Source: Haloarcula amylovorans (lineage in GTDB: Archaea; Halobacteriota; Halobacteria; Halobacteriales; Haloarculaceae). From it: a stretch of DNA of 64,000 nt. The notes under the pieces were generated by a model. The model did not search any database. It saw only the letters and a program-made list of their open reading frames with translations, and was not told the origin of the DNA. A program made the position numbers and the translations under genes. The stretch's first letter is position 1; the number at the start of each line of letters is the position of its first letter. Positions 16,004 to 25,349 of the stretch are shown here, in pieces. Where the stretch lies: the NCBI RefSeq assembly GCF_004681185.1, contig NZ_SRIF01000001.1, positions 1-64,000 on the forward strand. Reading direction: 5' to 3'.

Positions 16004-16918
16004 ATGACTGCGACGGTCACCGATCGGACGGTGCTGGTGACGGGTGGGGCGGGGTTCATCGGCAGCCACATCGCGGACGCGCTGGTGCCAGAAAACGAGG
16101 TCCGCATCCTCGACAGTTTCGTCGGGGGCGACCGGGCGCACTGCCCCGACGAGGCGACGGTGTTCGAGGGCGACGTGCGCGAGGAAGCGACGCTCTCCCG
16201 GGCGATGGACGGCGTCGACCTCGTCTTCCACGAGGCGGCTATCGTCAGCGTGGCCCAGTCCGTCGAGGACCCGGCGACCAGCCACGCGGTCAACGTGGAC
16301 GCGACGCTCGCTCTGCTGGAAGAAGCCAGGCGGCAGGACGCCCGCGTCGTCTTCGCCTCCAGCGCCGCCATCTACGGCGCTCCCGAGACGCTCCCGGTCG
16401 CGGAGACGGCGCGGAAAAATCCCGAGTCGCCCTACGGTCTCGAAAAGCTCTCGGCCGACCACTACTGTCGCCTCTACGCCGACCTCTACGACCTGCCGAC
16501 GGTCGCCTTGCGGTACTTCAACGTCTACGGCCCGCGCCAGTCCGGCGGGGACTACGCGGGCGTCATCACCGCCTTTGCACGACAGGCCCGCGCGGGCAGG
16601 CCGCTGACCGTCCACGGGACCGGCGAGCAGACCCGCGACTTCGTCAACGTCGCCGACGTGGTGCAGGCGAACCTCTGTGCGGCGACTACTGACGCGACTG
16701 GCGAGGCGTTCAACGTCGGCACCGGCCGCGGGACGACCATCAGCGAACTGGCAACCGTCGTCCGCGACCGCGTCGCCCCGGACGCCGAAATCACGTCCGT
16801 CGAGCCGCGAGCGGGCGACATCCAGGACAGCGTCGCCGCCATCGGCAAGGCTCGGACGCGACTGGGCTACGAGCCCTCGGTGACGCTCGAAGACGGCCTC
16901 GCAGACTATCTCGGGTGA
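16004..16918 (+). CDS. NAD-dependent sugar-nucleotide epimerase/dehydratase (GalE-like)
   Basis: A 304-residue extended SDR with TGGAGFIG (residues 13-20), SSAAIYG (about 120-126) and the catalytic Tyr144-xxx-Lys148 (SPYGLEK). The segment RYFNVYGPRQ and the terminal SVTLEDGLADYL are typical of UDP-glucose 4-epimerase and related enzymes. The ATG at 16004 sits 3 bases after GGGGAGG, a good ribosome-binding site, and a TATA element lies near 15972. The probable role is making an epimerised UDP-sugar for the glycan cluster; the exact sugar is unresolved. Confidence 0.85.
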   Translation: MTATVTDRTVLVTGGAGFIGSHIADALVPENEVRILDSFVGGDRAHCPDEATVFEGDVREEATLSRAMDGVDLVFHEAAIVSVAQSVEDPATSHAVNVDATLALLEEARRQDARVVFASSAAIYGAPETLPVAETARKNPESPYGLEKLSADHYCRLYADLYDLPTVALRYFNVYGPRQSGGDYAGVITAFARQARAGRPLTVHGTGEQTRDFVNVADVVQANLCAATTDATGEAFNVGTGRGTTISELATVVRDRVAPDAEITSVEPRAGDIQDSVAAIGKARTRLGYEPSVTLEDGLADYLG

Positions 16919-16975
16919 GCACTGTCTTGGGTGGGAGTCGCCGGAGAGCCTCGTTGCAGCGCCGTCTGGCGACGC

Positions 16976-17413
16976 TCACTCCACGACGATAGTGCCGCGC
17001 ATCCCCGATTCGTGGGGGATGCAGAAGTAGGGGAACTCGCCGGCAGTCTCGAAGGTGTGGCTGTACGTCTCGTCCGCACCGACGCTGCCGTCCGGGTAGG
17101 ACCCGCGGGCCGCGGACTCGCTGTCGAACTCGCCGGAGGCGAAGTAGGCCGCGCCGTCGGGCAGTTTCTCCTCGTAGGCGGTGACGCTGTGGGCGACCGA
17201 ACCGACCGTCTTCCACGTGACGGTGTCGCCGACGTTCACGGTGAGCGTCTTCGGTTCGAACGCGAGGCTATCGGTCATCGCGACGTTGGTCCCGCCAGCC
17301 CAGCCGTCGTCGCTGGTCTCGCCGCCGCTCCCGTTCCCGCCGTCGCCGGAGCAGCCGGCCAAGAGGCCAACGACTCCAGCGCTCGCCGACCGCAACATCG
17401 TCCGTCGGTTCAT
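16976..17413 (-). CDS. Halocyanin/plastocyanin-type blue copper lipoprotein
   Basis: A 145-residue secreted copper protein. The N-terminus MNRRTMLR plus a hydrophobic stretch and lipobox LLAGC (Cys21) indicate a lipid-anchored, possibly Tat-exported protein. The cupredoxin domain retains the type 1 copper ligands H75 (VAHSV), C131, H134 and M138 (CIPHESGM). It likely shuttles electrons on the outer membrane face. It is divergent from the 17508 gene and convergent with the epimerase. Confidence 0.9.
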   Translation of the reverse strand: MNRRTMLRSASAGVVGLLAGCSGDGGNGSGGETSDDGWAGGTNVAMTDSLAFEPKTLTVNVGDTVTWKTVGSVAHSVTAYEEKLPDGAAYFASGEFDSESAARGSYPDGSVGADETYSHTFETAGEFPYFCIPHESGMRGTIVVE

Positions 17414-17507
17414 ATCGGGAGGAAGATTGCCAGTTTGTTAAGTGTAGCTACCGACTGCAACACTTTTGCTATCCGGCGCTGAAAGATAGTCAACGCAGAG
17501 CGTTTCG

Positions 17508-19475
17508 ATGACACCTCTCTCAAATCTTCGGCGAACCGAGTACGTTCCGCTGGCGGTCTGTCTCCTCGCGGCCGTTGGCCTTCTCGTCCTCGACACGCTC
17601 ACAGTCCTGGAGCGACCGACGCTGCTTCGGGCCGGGTTCACTCTCGTCGGGGCCGCCGTCGCCCTCGTGCTGTTCTACGCCTCACGGGGCGACATCACTG
17701 CCCCCACCGGCTCTCGCCAACTTCCGCCGGGCGTGGCGACGAAAGCGGTGGTCGCGCTGTCGGCTGGAGCCGTCGTCGCCGCCGCCGAGACGGGGTCTCG
17801 CTTGCTGCCGTTCGCCGTCGTCCTCCCAGTGGGATTCCTGTTGGTCGCCCTCCAACTGCGCTCCGAGCCGTCGGTGCCGGCGGTGTTGACACAGCTCTGT
17901 GCGCTGTTTCTCGCGCCGCGACTCGGGAAGTACGTCACGACTGGCTTCTACTTCGGCGGCACCGATACCTTCGCTCACGTCGCCGCGGTGAACTCGCTCA
18001 CGGAGGTCGGGTATACGACGGCCATCCCGCACGGCTACGACCTCTACCCGGTGTTTCACTTCCTCGTCGGGGCAGTCACGTACGCGACGGGTCTGCCGGC
18101 GTACGACGCGCTTGTCCTCACCGGCGCGACGCTGTTCACGCTCGTCGTCCCCATCGCGTATTTGATTGGGACTTCCGTCTTCGGGTCGACGCGGCTCGGC
18201 CTGCTGGCCGCGCTGGCGGTCACGTTCTCGGAGTTCGCGGCGTATCACGCGCTGTATTTCTACCCGCAAGGGCTCGCCGTCGTGTTGTTGCTCGTCGCGC
18301 TCTACCTCAACAGCCGACTGTTTTCGGCCGACGACGAGCGGGCCTACCGCCGCCTCTCCGTGTTCGTCCTCGCGCTGGTGGCGACGATGGTCCTCACGCA
18401 CCACCTGACGTACATCCTCTTTGCCGGCGTCGTCGCCGCGGCGCTCCCGGTTGCGCTCGCCCGCCCCGCTCTCCTCGGCGAGACGACCGACCGTTGGCGA
18501 GGGCTCCGGTACCGTTGGCTCTTTCCCGGTCTCGCGGGGGCGGCGCTCCTGTTGACGTACTGGTCGTACTCGCCGAGTATCGTCGCCGTCGGCATCGTCC
18601 AGTTGACCGCCGGCGTGCTGTTCGACGTGGCGACCGTTCCCGCCTCGCAGCTGTACGGCTACGGTCTCACGCTCCCCGGCGATAGCGTGGCCCGCGCGAT
18701 CGAGTGGTTGCTGACGCCGACCGGCGTCTACGCCGCCGGACTGGGGTCGCTGCTCTTACTGGCAGGGTACGAACTGCTCGATCACCCCCGCGACTATCGC
18801 CGCGGCTTCACGCTCTCGGTGACTGGGCTCGGCCTGTCGGCGTTGCTCCTCCCGCTCCCCGTGCCGATTCCACAGGTCGAGCGGCTGCGGTTCGTCGTGA
18901 CCATCGTCGCTCTGTTTCCGCTCGCCATCGGTCTCCGTCGGGCACTCGCCGTCGACCGCCGCTACGCCGCCGTCGCGCTCGTGCTGGTGGCGGTAATGGG
19001 CGGCGCGACGGCCTTCACCGTGCTGAGCGCCGACGATATGGACGGCGTCTACACCGACGAACGGCGCGAGCAGGTGTCGATGAGCGACGCCGAGCTCCGG
19101 TCGGTACAGGCGAGTTCGGCGTTCCTTGGAACGTACGCGAACGACAGCGCGGCTACGGACCGCGTGACGAATCGTGCCTTCGAGACGACTGGGTTCAACG
19201 CCACGCGGTCGCTCAGGGCACGGGAGTCTGGCCTGCGAACCGGCGCGTCGTTCCTCGTCGTCCGCGACCGCTGGACCGATCACCTCGTCGCGCTGGGCCA
19301 GGGGCTCCGCAGCAGCGAGCAGAACGTCTTCACCGTCTCCGAAGCGCGCTTCGACGCCGCCGATGCGCGGGCCGATAAGGTGTACACGACCGGCCGCGTC
19401 CGGATCTACCACAGCGACGACGGCTACCGCGGGCTCTACGGCGAGAACGCGACGGCGGGAACGCCGGTCGGCTAG
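17508..19475 (+). CDS. Large polytopic membrane protein, possible glycosyltransferase
   Basis: A 655-residue protein with about twelve or more transmembrane helices up to residue 505 and a soluble C-terminal domain of about 145 residues. Architecture and context (next to a flippase and a glycosyltransferase operon) resemble haloarchaeal GT39/PMT-like or oligosaccharyltransferase-like membrane proteins. The acidic patch FGGTDTFAHVAAV near residue 150 could be an extracellular-loop active site. I recognise no defining motif, so the enzyme class remains a guess. Confidence 0.8.
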   Translation: MTPLSNLRRTEYVPLAVCLLAAVGLLVLDTLTVLERPTLLRAGFTLVGAAVALVLFYASRGDITAPTGSRQLPPGVATKAVVALSAGAVVAAAETGSRLLPFAVVLPVGFLLVALQLRSEPSVPAVLTQLCALFLAPRLGKYVTTGFYFGGTDTFAHVAAVNSLTEVGYTTAIPHGYDLYPVFHFLVGAVTYATGLPAYDALVLTGATLFTLVVPIAYLIGTSVFGSTRLGLLAALAVTFSEFAAYHALYFYPQGLAVVLLLVALYLNSRLFSADDERAYRRLSVFVLALVATMVLTHHLTYILFAGVVAAALPVALARPALLGETTDRWRGLRYRWLFPGLAGAALLLTYWSYSPSIVAVGIVQLTAGVLFDVATVPASQLYGYGLTLPGDSVARAIEWLLTPTGVYAAGLGSLLLLAGYELLDHPRDYRRGFTLSVTGLGLSALLLPLPVPIPQVERLRFVVTIVALFPLAIGLRRALAVDRRYAAVALVLVAVMGGATAFTVLSADDMDGVYTDERREQVSMSDAELRSVQASSAFLGTYANDSAATDRVTNRAFETTGFNATRSLRARESGLRTGASFLVVRDRWTDHLVALGQGLRSSEQNVFTVSEARFDAADARADKVYTTGRVRIYHSDDGYRGLYGENATAGTPVG

Positions 19476-19501
19476 TCGGCTCGGTCACTAATTCGGCGGC
19501 G

Positions 19502-20974
19502 TCACTCGCCGAACCGGCGGACGTTCGAGCGCAGTTTTCCCCGGAGCGAGGGCGACGCGAGGACGACGGCGACATAGACGACGCCGCCCAGCAGTATCTG
19601 CGCGAGGAGGCCCGGAAGCGTCGTGGGGGCGACCGTTCCGGCGACGACCAGCGCACCGCCCATCACCGCGGCCGCCCCGGAACACCACGCTACCGCGTCG
19701 GTCGGGAATGACAGCGGGATGATGCGTCGGAGGAACCCGCCGAGGACGAGCGTGTTGACCGCCATCGCGGTGCCCGTCGCGGCGGCGGCCCCGACGAGAC
19801 CGTATCGGGGCACCAACAGGACGTTCAGGACCACGTTCAGCGAAAGCGACGCGACGGTCGCGTACGCGCCGATGTCGGGCCGGTCGACGGCCCGCACCGT
19901 CGCGTCGAAGACGTTGTTGACCGCCGCGACCAACTTCTCGCCCATCAACACGACGAACGCGCCGGCCGCCAGCAGGAACTCCGGCCCGAAGACGAGCCCG
20001 AGAATTTCCTCGGAGAGCAGCGCCACGCCGACGAACGCCGGAACGACGAGCACGAGCGAGGCGAGCAGCCCGTCCTGCACCGTCGGCGCGATGCGGTCGC
20101 GCTGGCCGGCGGCGTCCCACGCGCTCATTTGGGCGAAGACGGTGTTGGCGACGACACCGCCGACGACGCCGGTCATGACCGTGACTCGCCAGGCGAGTTC
20201 GTAGCTGGCGACGTGCGCCCCCGAGAGGAAGAACCCGACGACGAGGAGGTCCATGGTGTTGTAGACGTGGCCGCCGAGCCCCCAGATGCCGTTGAACTTC
20301 GCGTAGTCGACGAGCGTCTGCACGTGTTCGACCGACGGCCGGGCGACGCGGGTGGTCATCCGGACGAGACCGGCCCCAAGCAAGACGACGTATCCCACGA
20401 GCAGTCCGTAGACGAGTGCCATCGCGCCGAACTCGAACTGGACGAGGACGACGGCGACGACGACGTAGGTGGCGAGGCGCAGGAACTGGAGGACGGCCGT
20501 CTCGTCGGCGCGCATCTCGGCTCTGAGGACGTGGAGGGTGAGCATCGACAACTGGTACAGCACCATCGCCAGTAAGAGCGGGACGACGACGCTCGCGCCG
20601 ACGTATGCGTTTATCGTCCCACGGAACGGGACGACGAGAGCGGTCAGGCCGAGCAACAGCGCCCCCTTCAGGAGCAGGGCGGCCCCCAGAACCGCGTCGG
20701 GGTCGGTTCCCTCGCTGATGCGCTTCTCGACGGCCCCGTTAATGCCGAAGTCCGCGAACGTCCCGAGGGTGCTCAGGACGGCCTCGAACAGGAAGAACAC
20801 GCCGAGCGCCGCCGCGCCGAGCGTCCCCGCGAAATACACCGTCGAGCCGAAGCCGACGACGACGCCGACGACTTCCAGCGCCAGCAGGAGGCCGCCCGCT
20901 TTGGCGAAGTTGAGCGTCCGGGGCATCGTCGGCCGTCCGACCGTCTTCGTCTCGGGGTCGCCATCTCCCGTCAT
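19502..20974 (-). CDS. Wzx-type polysaccharide flippase (oligosaccharide repeat-unit transporter)
   Basis: A 490-residue MATE/MOP-superfamily protein with about fourteen hydrophobic helices and typical Wzx patterns, such as SAWDAAGQRDRI and LAAGAFVVLMGEKLVAAVNN. The N-terminal 20 residues are hydrophilic. It would move a lipid-linked oligosaccharide from the cytoplasmic to the outer face of the membrane. It is the last gene of a minus-strand operon whose four upstream genes are glycosyltransferases; spacing to the preceding gene is 7 bases, so co-transcription is nearly certain. Confidence 0.9.
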   Translation of the reverse strand: MTGDGDPETKTVGRPTMPRTLNFAKAGGLLLALEVVGVVVGFGSTVYFAGTLGAAALGVFFLFEAVLSTLGTFADFGINGAVEKRISEGTDPDAVLGAALLLKGALLLGLTALVVPFRGTINAYVGASVVVPLLLAMVLYQLSMLTLHVLRAEMRADETAVLQFLRLATYVVVAVVLVQFEFGAMALVYGLLVGYVVLLGAGLVRMTTRVARPSVEHVQTLVDYAKFNGIWGLGGHVYNTMDLLVVGFFLSGAHVASYELAWRVTVMTGVVGGVVANTVFAQMSAWDAAGQRDRIAPTVQDGLLASLVLVVPAFVGVALLSEEILGLVFGPEFLLAAGAFVVLMGEKLVAAVNNVFDATVRAVDRPDIGAYATVASLSLNVVLNVLLVPRYGLVGAAAATGTAMAVNTLVLGGFLRRIIPLSFPTDAVAWCSGAAAVMGGALVVAGTVAPTTLPGLLAQILLGGVVYVAVVLASPSLRGKLRSNVRRFGE

Positions 20975-20981
20975 GGTCCGT

Positions 20982-21770
20982 TCAGTTCACCGCCCGTTCG
21001 AGAATCGACCGAAGGAGGTGGGCAAGCGTCGCCGGATGCGGCGCGATGCGAAGCGCCCGTCCGAAGTAGGTGATCGCCCGGTCGTACTCGCCCTCCCGGC
21101 GGCAGGCCTGCCCGACGGTGGTGAACAGTTGCACGTAGAAGACGTCGACGTAGGGGTGGGCCGCGGGCACCCGCCGGTCGACGAGGTAGCCGAAGCGTTT
21201 GGCCTGTGCCAGATACTCGTCGACGGCCATCCCGGTGGCCATCATGCTCCGCTCGTGTTTTCGGCGGGTGAACAGGTCGGGACAGCAACAGACGCCCGCT
21301 TCCGTGGCCGCTTCGAGGACGTACAGGATGTCCTCGCCGCGGCGTAGCGACGACTCGAAGCGCACGTCGACGTGGTCGGTGTCGACGAGGATGGCCGACG
21401 TGACTTCCTCCAGGTCGCCGACGAACGCCTCGTAGACGAAGTCGTCGAGCGACATCGGGTCGCCCTCCAGACAGAGGCCAGCGCCGGTCTCGGCCATCCG
21501 GTCGAGCTGGCGGTCGAGCTTGTCGGGTTCCCAGAGGTCGTCGGCGTCGAGGAAGGCGACATAGCGCGTCGCCGCGCGGTCGAGTCCCGCGTTCCGGGCG
21601 TCCGCCGGACCAGTGTCCACGTCGTCGACGACGAGCAGTTCGGTCGGCACCGTCTGTGCGGCGACCGTCGCCTTGGCCTCTTCGAGCATCGACTTGGGTG
21701 TGTACTCGGCGCTGTACGGGACCACGACGGTCACCGGCTCGTCCTCTCCGTCCTCTCCGGCGGTCACCAT
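20982..21770 (-). CDS. Family 2 glycosyltransferase with C-terminal TPR-like segment
   Basis: A 262-residue GT2 enzyme: VTVVVPYSAEY at the start, VVDDVDTGPADARNAGLD (about 48-65) and the DxD-type FLDADDLW (about 73-80). The C-terminus contains a TPR-like helix pair (GEYDRAITYFGRALRIAP, about 228-245), unusual for a small GT2 and possibly a partner-binding tail. It is 7 bases downstream of the GT4 gene and 7 upstream of the flippase in the same operon. Sugar and acceptor are unknown. Confidence 0.87.
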   Translation of the reverse strand: MVTAGEDGEDEPVTVVVPYSAEYTPKSMLEEAKATVAAQTVPTELLVVDDVDTGPADARNAGLDRAATRYVAFLDADDLWEPDKLDRQLDRMAETGAGLCLEGDPMSLDDFVYEAFVGDLEEVTSAILVDTDHVDVRFESSLRRGEDILYVLEAATEAGVCCCPDLFTRRKHERSMMATGMAVDEYLAQAKRFGYLVDRRVPAAHPYVDVFYVQLFTTVGQACRREGEYDRAITYFGRALRIAPHPATLAHLLRSILERAVN

Positions 21771-21777
21771 TCTGCCG

Positions 21778-23010
21778 TCACCATCCGTCCAGCACCTCTC
21801 GGTGAATCTCGCTCACCCGTTCGGCGTGGGCCGTCCACGTCCAGCGCTGGTCGCGGAGTCGCTGGAGCCCGGCCGCGCCCATCTCGCGCAGGCGCTCGGG
21901 GTCGTCCAACAGCGAATCGAGCGTCCGCGCGAGCGTCCTCGGGTCCTTCGGCGGGACGAGAACGCCGGTTTCGCCGTCGACGACCATCTCGGGGATGCCA
22001 CCGACGTTCGAGGCGAGCACGGGTGTTTCGGCGGCCATCGCCTCGTAGAGGACCGTCGGCCGCCCCTCCGTCCAACTGGGGTGGACGAGCAGGTCTGCGG
22101 CGACCTGCCAGCGCCGGAGCGCGATTGGGTCGAGCCGCCAGAACGACCGCGCCGGGTGAGAGAGTTCGCCGAGTTGGTCTAAGAGCCACCACCGCAGGTC
22201 GCCCTCGTGGCCGACCGTGACGAGCTGTACGTCCCCACGATCCAGCGCGTCGACGGCGCTGACGAGTTCTTTCAGCCCCTTCTGTTCGGTGTACGCGCCG
22301 ACCGACAGCAGTACTTTCGTATCGGGGTCGATACCCAACTCCTCGCGTATCCGGTCCCGGCGGTCGGTCGGGAACTTCTCGGGGTCCTCGCCGATGGGGA
22401 CCGTCGTCACCTTCTCCTCGGGCGCGAACCGCCGGGCGCGGGCGGCGAGTTCGTCGCTGACGACGAGGATGCGCGAGGCGTAGTCGATGGTCTCCCGGAT
22501 GCGGGCCTGCGCTTTCGCGTTGAACGAGTCGTAGTTGTGGAGGTCGACGGCGTGGCTGTTGACCACGAGCGGTCGGTCGTGCTGGCGGCAGTACTGCAGC
22601 ATTCCGTAGCCGTCGAGGTAGATGTCGGAGGTGTGGACCACGTCGTGGGGCGTCTCGAAGGTGCGCTCGACGTAGGGCGTGACGCGCTTCTGTATCGAAT
22701 CGCCGGAGACGTGGTAGAAGCGGCGTTTCGGGACCGCGTAGAGAAAGCGCGGGTAGTGGGCGACGTAGGTGCCCCAGCGCTCAGTTTTCGGTACCCGCGA
22801 GTACTCAGAGTGGGGACCGACCGGCGGAGCAAACGGCGTCGGAACGACCACGTCGAGGTCGGCGGCGGTGCGGTTCAGCGCGTCGAACGAGCGGTGGTTG
22901 AACGGCGAGCGGACCTGCAGGGGATGGCTCTGATGGTGGATACAACAGGCCAGCACGCTGTAGGGGTCGCAGTCGGCGGCGTCGGTGACGTCGCCAGCAG
23001 TCGCGGTCAC
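21778..23010 (-). CDS. Family 4 glycosyltransferase (copy B of a tandem pair)
   Basis: A 410-residue GT-B fold enzyme. The C-terminal donor-binding domain shows SVGAYTEQKGL (about 219-229), EAMAAETPVLASNVGG and the conserved Glu of the EX7E region. GTG 23010 overlaps the stop of the preceding GT2 gene by 4 bases. It is a clear paralog of the gene at 23926-25167, with long identical protein blocks (PFNHRSFDALNRTAADLDVV) and a 57-base stretch of identical DNA. It probably adds a sugar to the same lipid-linked glycan as its duplicate. Confidence 0.9.
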   Translation of the reverse strand: MTATAGDVTDAADCDPYSVLACCIHHQSHPLQVRSPFNHRSFDALNRTAADLDVVVPTPFAPPVGPHSEYSRVPKTERWGTYVAHYPRFLYAVPKRRFYHVSGDSIQKRVTPYVERTFETPHDVVHTSDIYLDGYGMLQYCRQHDRPLVVNSHAVDLHNYDSFNAKAQARIRETIDYASRILVVSDELAARARRFAPEEKVTTVPIGEDPEKFPTDRRDRIREELGIDPDTKVLLSVGAYTEQKGLKELVSAVDALDRGDVQLVTVGHEGDLRWWLLDQLGELSHPARSFWRLDPIALRRWQVAADLLVHPSWTEGRPTVLYEAMAAETPVLASNVGGIPEMVVDGETGVLVPPKDPRTLARTLDSLLDDPERLREMGAAGLQRLRDQRWTWTAHAERVSEIHREVLDGW

Positions 23011-23933
23011 GCTGTCCTCCCGGCCGCCAGCGCCCGGAGACCGAGCAGCGACCAGAAAAGCAGTCGAGCGAGGTCCTTCGGGCGCGTGAACGCCCGGCGG
23101 TCCAGAAACTCCCTCGCCTCCAAGAACCGTCCCTCGGTGAGGAAATGACCGACGAGTCCCATGCGGTGGATGTGCCGGACGGCGACGCCCCGTCGCTCTA
23201 CCTCAGCGACGAGGTCGGCGTTGCGGTCAAGGTAGCGCTCGTCGTTCCCGACGTACGCCTCGGCGGGCGCGTCGCCAGTGAAGTGGGTCACCGCGAGCGC
23301 TTCGTCCACGTAGGCCACCCTCCCGGCGGCGAGCAAGCGGAGGACGAGGTCCCAGTCCTCGTAGATCGACAACCCCTCGTCGAAGCCGCCCGTCCCCCGC
23401 AGGGCGTCGCGTTTGGCCAGTAGCGTCGACCCCGGCCCCATGAACACCTGCATTGACAGCAGCGATTCGGCCAGCTCACGACCCCCCTCTCGTGGTGCCT
23501 TCGAGCGAAATACGCTCTCGGAGACGGCGGCGGCGAGTCGCCCGGCCGTCGAGCGGTCTGCCGTCACCACGTCGCAGTAGGCGCCGACCCACCCCTCGCC
23601 GCGCGAGTCCAGCAGCGCCAGTTGCCGGTCGAGTTTCCGCGGGAGCCACTCGTCGTCGGAGTCAAGGAAGGCGACGTACTCTCCCGACGCCGCCTCGACG
23701 CCGGTGTTGCGGGCGGCGCTGACCCCCCGGTTGGTCTCGTGAGCGAGATAGCGGACGCGGGAGTCGTCGAAGCCTGTGACGACGCGCTCCGTCCCGTCGG
23801 CGGACCCGTCGTCCACGACGAGGACTTCGATGGCGTCGACGGTCTGGGCGAGAGCGCTGTCGATCGCGCGCCCGATCAGGGCTTCTCGATTGTACGCCGG
23901 AATCACGACGCTCACGCGGGGGCGGTCACTCAC
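23007..23933 (-). CDS. Family 2 glycosyltransferase
   Basis: A 308-residue GT2 enzyme with VSVVIPAYNREALI (about 7-20), VVDDGSADGT (about 40-49) and FLDSDDEWLPRK (about 86-97). I place the start at GTG 23933 (VSDRPRV), which overlaps the upstream GT4 stop by 8 bases; longer versions add residues not belonging to the fold. The overlapping starts and stops on both sides show tight translational coupling in the operon. C-terminal hydrophobic helix (LLFWSLLGLRAL) may anchor it to the membrane. Substrate unknown. Confidence 0.88.
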   Translation of the reverse strand: MSDRPRVSVVIPAYNREALIGRAIDSALAQTVDAIEVLVVDDGSADGTERVVTGFDDSRVRYLAHETNRGVSAARNTGVEAASGEYVAFLDSDDEWLPRKLDRQLALLDSRGEGWVGAYCDVVTADRSTAGRLAAAVSESVFRSKAPREGGRELAESLLSMQVFMGPGSTLLAKRDALRGTGGFDEGLSIYEDWDLVLRLLAAGRVAYVDEALAVTHFTGDAPAEAYVGNDERYLDRNADLVAEVERRGVAVRHIHRMGLVGHFLTEGRFLEAREFLDRRAFTRPKDLARLLFWSLLGLRALAAGRTA

Positions 23934-25167
23934 GCATGGCCTCCCGGTGAATCTCGCGTAACCGCTCGGCGTGGGCCGTCCACGTCCACTGTTGGTCCAG
24001 CAGTCGGTCGAGCCCGGCCGCACCCATCTCGCGCAGGCGCTCTGTGTCGTCGAGCAGGTGGTCGACCGTCGCCGAGAGCGTTTCGGGGTCGTGGGGCGGA
24101 ATCAGGACGCCGGTCTCGCCGTCGACGACCATCTCGGGGATGCCGCCGACGTTCGAGGCGAGCACGGGTGTCTCGGCGGCCATCGCCTCGTAGATGACCG
24201 TCGGGCGCGCCTCGACGTGGCTGGGGTGGACCAGCAGGTCCGCGGCGACGTGGAGGCGGCGCACCGCAATGGGGTCGAGTTGCCAGTAGGCGTGAGCGGG
24301 GTGGCGCAGTTCGCCCAATTGGTCGAGGAACCACCAGCGGAGCGCGCCGCCGTGACCGACAGCGGCGACGGTCACGTCCTCGCGGGAAAGCGATTCGAGC
24401 GCGGCGACGAGTTCGCGGACGCCCTTCTCCTTCTCGAAGCGGCCGACATACAGCAGGAGCTTTGTCTCCGGGGAAATCCCGAGTTCCTGCCGGACGGCGT
24501 CCCGACGCTCGGTCGGGTACTTCTCGGGGTCCTCGCCGATGGGCAGGGTCCGCACCTTCTCGGCGGGGGCGAACTGCCGAGCGACGGCGGCGAGTTCGTC
24601 GCTGACGGTCAGTACCGCCGAGCAGTAGTCGATGGTCTCGCGAATGCGCGCCTGGACCTCGTCGTTGAACCGGTCGAAGTTCTTCAGGTCGCCGGCGTGT
24701 GAAAGCGTGACCAGTGGAACGTCGTGCCGGCGGCAGTACTGGAGGGCGGCGTAGCCGTCCAGATAGAAGCTACACGTCTGTGCGACGTCGTGTGGCGTCT
24801 CGAAGGTGCGCTCGACGTAGCGCGTGACGCGCTTCTGTGCGGAGTCACCGGAGTACTGGTAGCAGTAACGCTTGGGTAGGGCGTAGAGAAATCGCGGGTA
24901 GTGAGTCTGATACGAGCCCCACTGCTCCGTTTTCGGGACGTGACGGTACTCGGAGTAGGGGCCGACCGGCGGGGCAAAGGGCGTCGGCGACACCACGTCG
25001 AGGTCGGCGGCGGTGCGGTTCAGCGCGTCGAACGAGCGGTGGTTGAACGGGGTCCGAACCGGGAAGACGTGGTTCGGATGTTCGGTCGCACAACCGAGGA
25101 CGCGGTAGGCCGCCTCAGCGTCTGACCCGGTCGACGGGTCGCTTCTGGATGTCGAGTCGTCTGACAT
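23926..25167 (-). CDS. Family 4 glycosyltransferase (copy A of a tandem pair), first gene of the operon
   Basis: A 413-residue GT-B enzyme, paralogous over nearly its whole length to 21778-23010; YVGRFEKEKGVRELV (about 222-236) and EAMAAETPVLASNVGGIPEM mark the donor domain. It is the promoter-proximal gene of the five-gene operon GT4-GT2-GT4-GT2-flippase. The 182-base spacer upstream is shared with the divergent GT2 gene at 25350. The differences between the copies cluster in the N-terminal acceptor domain, as expected if the duplicates now use different acceptors. Confidence 0.9.
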   Translation of the reverse strand: MSDDSTSRSDPSTGSDAEAAYRVLGCATEHPNHVFPVRTPFNHRSFDALNRTAADLDVVSPTPFAPPVGPYSEYRHVPKTEQWGSYQTHYPRFLYALPKRYCYQYSGDSAQKRVTRYVERTFETPHDVAQTCSFYLDGYAALQYCRRHDVPLVTLSHAGDLKNFDRFNDEVQARIRETIDYCSAVLTVSDELAAVARQFAPAEKVRTLPIGEDPEKYPTERRDAVRQELGISPETKLLLYVGRFEKEKGVRELVAALESLSREDVTVAAVGHGGALRWWFLDQLGELRHPAHAYWQLDPIAVRRLHVAADLLVHPSHVEARPTVIYEAMAAETPVLASNVGGIPEMVVDGETGVLIPPHDPETLSATVDHLLDDTERLREMGAAGLDRLLDQQWTWTAHAERLREIHREAMRE

Positions 25168-25349
25168 GAGATGGGTAGCGTCTCGCCGGCATCGTGACCG
25201 GGCGACGGTATGTTCGTCCTACCATATCAGCAGATAGGTGTTAGGCTTTCCGGGCTGAGCGGCGGAAGCGCGAGCGGAACCGGCCAGTAGCGACCGGCTG
25301 GTTGCATCGCACCGATAGGGTTATCCAGTGACACAGCGAGGATGCAGCC

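Noticed and set aside
25268..25305. Imperfect inverted repeat (AACCGGCC / GGCTGGTT) in the spacer between divergent GT genes
   Set aside because: One mismatch in short GC-rich arms is expected often in this genome.
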